From: Mesorhizobium huakuii
Lineage (GTDB): Bacteria > Pseudomonadota > Alphaproteobacteria > Rhizobiales > Rhizobiaceae
Length of the DNA: 64,000 nt
Assembly (NCBI RefSeq): GCF_030160235.1
Contig: NZ_BSNY01000026.1
Span: 62,001-126,000 of the forward strand
Direction of reading: 5' to 3'
Position 1 is the stretch's first letter, and every line of letters starts with the position of its first letter. Of the stretch, positions 63,513-64,000 are shown one piece after another. Made by a program: the position numbers and the translations under genes. The notes under the pieces are model-generated. The model had not been told where the DNA came from. It made no database searches and saw only the letters and a program-made list of their open reading frames with translations.

Positions 63513-64000
63513 TTGGTGGGAACGGGAAAAATCGGCGCGCACCGCGCGGTCACGCTGTCGGTCGTCGTGCCATGCTACAACGAGCGCGACGGCGTGGCCG
63601 AGCTTCACCGGCGCGTCAGCGCCGTGTGTCTTGAGCAAAGCCGTTCCTACGAGATCGTGCTTGTCATCGATGGGGCGACCGACGGCACCCGCGAGGCCAT
63701 TCTCGAACTGGCCAAAAAGGACGACCATGTGGTCGCCATCGACCTCGCCCGCAATTACGGCCACCAGATCGCCTTGAGCGCAGGGCTGGAGTTCTGCCGC
63801 GGCGAGCGCATCCTCATTCTCGACGCCGACCTCCAGGATCCGCCCGAACTGCTCGGCGCGATGATGGCGAAGATGGATGAAGGCTTCGATGTCGTCTACG
63901 GCCAGAGGGTGAAGCGCGACGGCGAAAGCTGGTTCAAGCTCGCTTCCGCCTCGATGTTCTACCGCCTGCTCGGCCGGATGGTCGATGTCGAGATCGCACC
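63513..64000 (+). CDS. family 2 glycosyltransferase, DPM1/GtrB-like (3' truncated by window)
   Basis: The frame opens near TTG 63513 or GTG 63516 (GGGAG upstream) and runs off the right edge. The GT-A catalytic domain is evident: LSVVVPCYNERDGVAEL for the UDP/GDP site, LVIDGATDGT, and the metal motif in ILILDADLQDPPELL, followed by VVYGQRVKRDGE. Members transfer glucose, mannose or aminoarabinose precursors to polyprenyl phosphate; two C-terminal helices expected for that group would lie outside the window. Confidence 0.88.
   Translation, partial: MVGTGKIGAHRAVTLSVVVPCYNERDGVAELHRRVSAVCLEQSRSYEIVLVIDGATDGTREAILELAKKDDHVVAIDLARNYGHQIALSAGLEFCRGERILILDADLQDPPELLGAMMAKMDEGFDVVYGQRVKRDGESWFKLASASMFYRLLGRMVDVEIA

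Noticed and set aside
1-64000. CRISPR array
   Set aside because: No series of regularly spaced direct repeats was seen, and no cas-like gene.

Overview
The window reads as an alphaproteobacterial chromosome of the order Hyphomicrobiales (Rhizobiales), most likely Mesorhizobium or a close relative. Supporting signs are uniformly high GC, a rhizobial-type L-rhamnose locus (rhaDI divergent from rhaRSTPQUK), a Ti-type relaxase TraA with a matching oriT core, a C4-pathway 5-aminolevulinate synthase, and two intergenic repeat types common in this order. The species call is inference from gene content.

Bases 1 to about 11.3 kb are accessory DNA. A large RecD-like helicase with a C-terminal PD-(D/E)XK-like nuclease domain enters from the left edge. 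It is followed by poorly known small genes, an XRE regulator behind an inverted repeat, a run of four small secreted or membrane proteins, and two decayed phage terminase small-subunit starts. Next comes a compact mobilisation module (traD, traC, oriT, traA) and an AlpA-type regulator. The block ends at a 23-base copy of a tRNA 3' end, immediately followed by the broken start of a P4-type integrase and then a P450 gene that has lost its haem-binding loop. This looks like the junction of one or more integrated mobile elements, now partly decayed.

From about 12.9 kb the content is ordinary metabolic DNA. 12.9-17.2 kb: a cystathionine beta-lyase-like enzyme, an orphan AapJ-type amino-acid binding protein and a PEP mutase-like enzyme, divergent from a LysR regulator. 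17.4-22.7 kb: a DJ-1/PfpI protein, a GntR regulator, and an iron alcohol dehydrogenase / semialdehyde dehydrogenase / alpha-beta hydrolase operon resembling gamma-hydroxybutyrate catabolism. 22.9-26.5 kb: small hypothetical genes and a periplasmic gamma-glutamyltransferase. 26.6-37.4 kb: the complete L-rhamnose uptake and catabolism locus. 37.4-40.5 kb: a D-amino-acid dehydrogenase with an unusual fused racemase/arginase-like protein. 40.6-48.8 kb: galE, hemA, an aminotransferase, mscL and a large transporter-like hybrid sensor kinase.

48.8-54.8 kb carries a TetR regulator divergent from an O-methyltransferase, an MFS transporter, a LysR/MFS divergent pair in which each gene has a homopolymer frameshift, and a NarL-type response regulator. 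55.0-64.0 kb carries a periplasmic coiled-coil protein, a DUF952 protein with pyrD, a MATE exporter, a histone-deacetylase-like enzyme, small membrane and outer-membrane proteins, a two-component system and the start of a family 2 glycosyltransferase cut by the right edge.

The least expected items are the PLP racemase fused to an arginase fold that lacks nearly all metal ligands, the helicase-nuclease fusion beside a mobilisation module, the tRNA-end/integrase/P450 decay zone, and an intrinsic terminator that ends no visible gene upstream of mscL.
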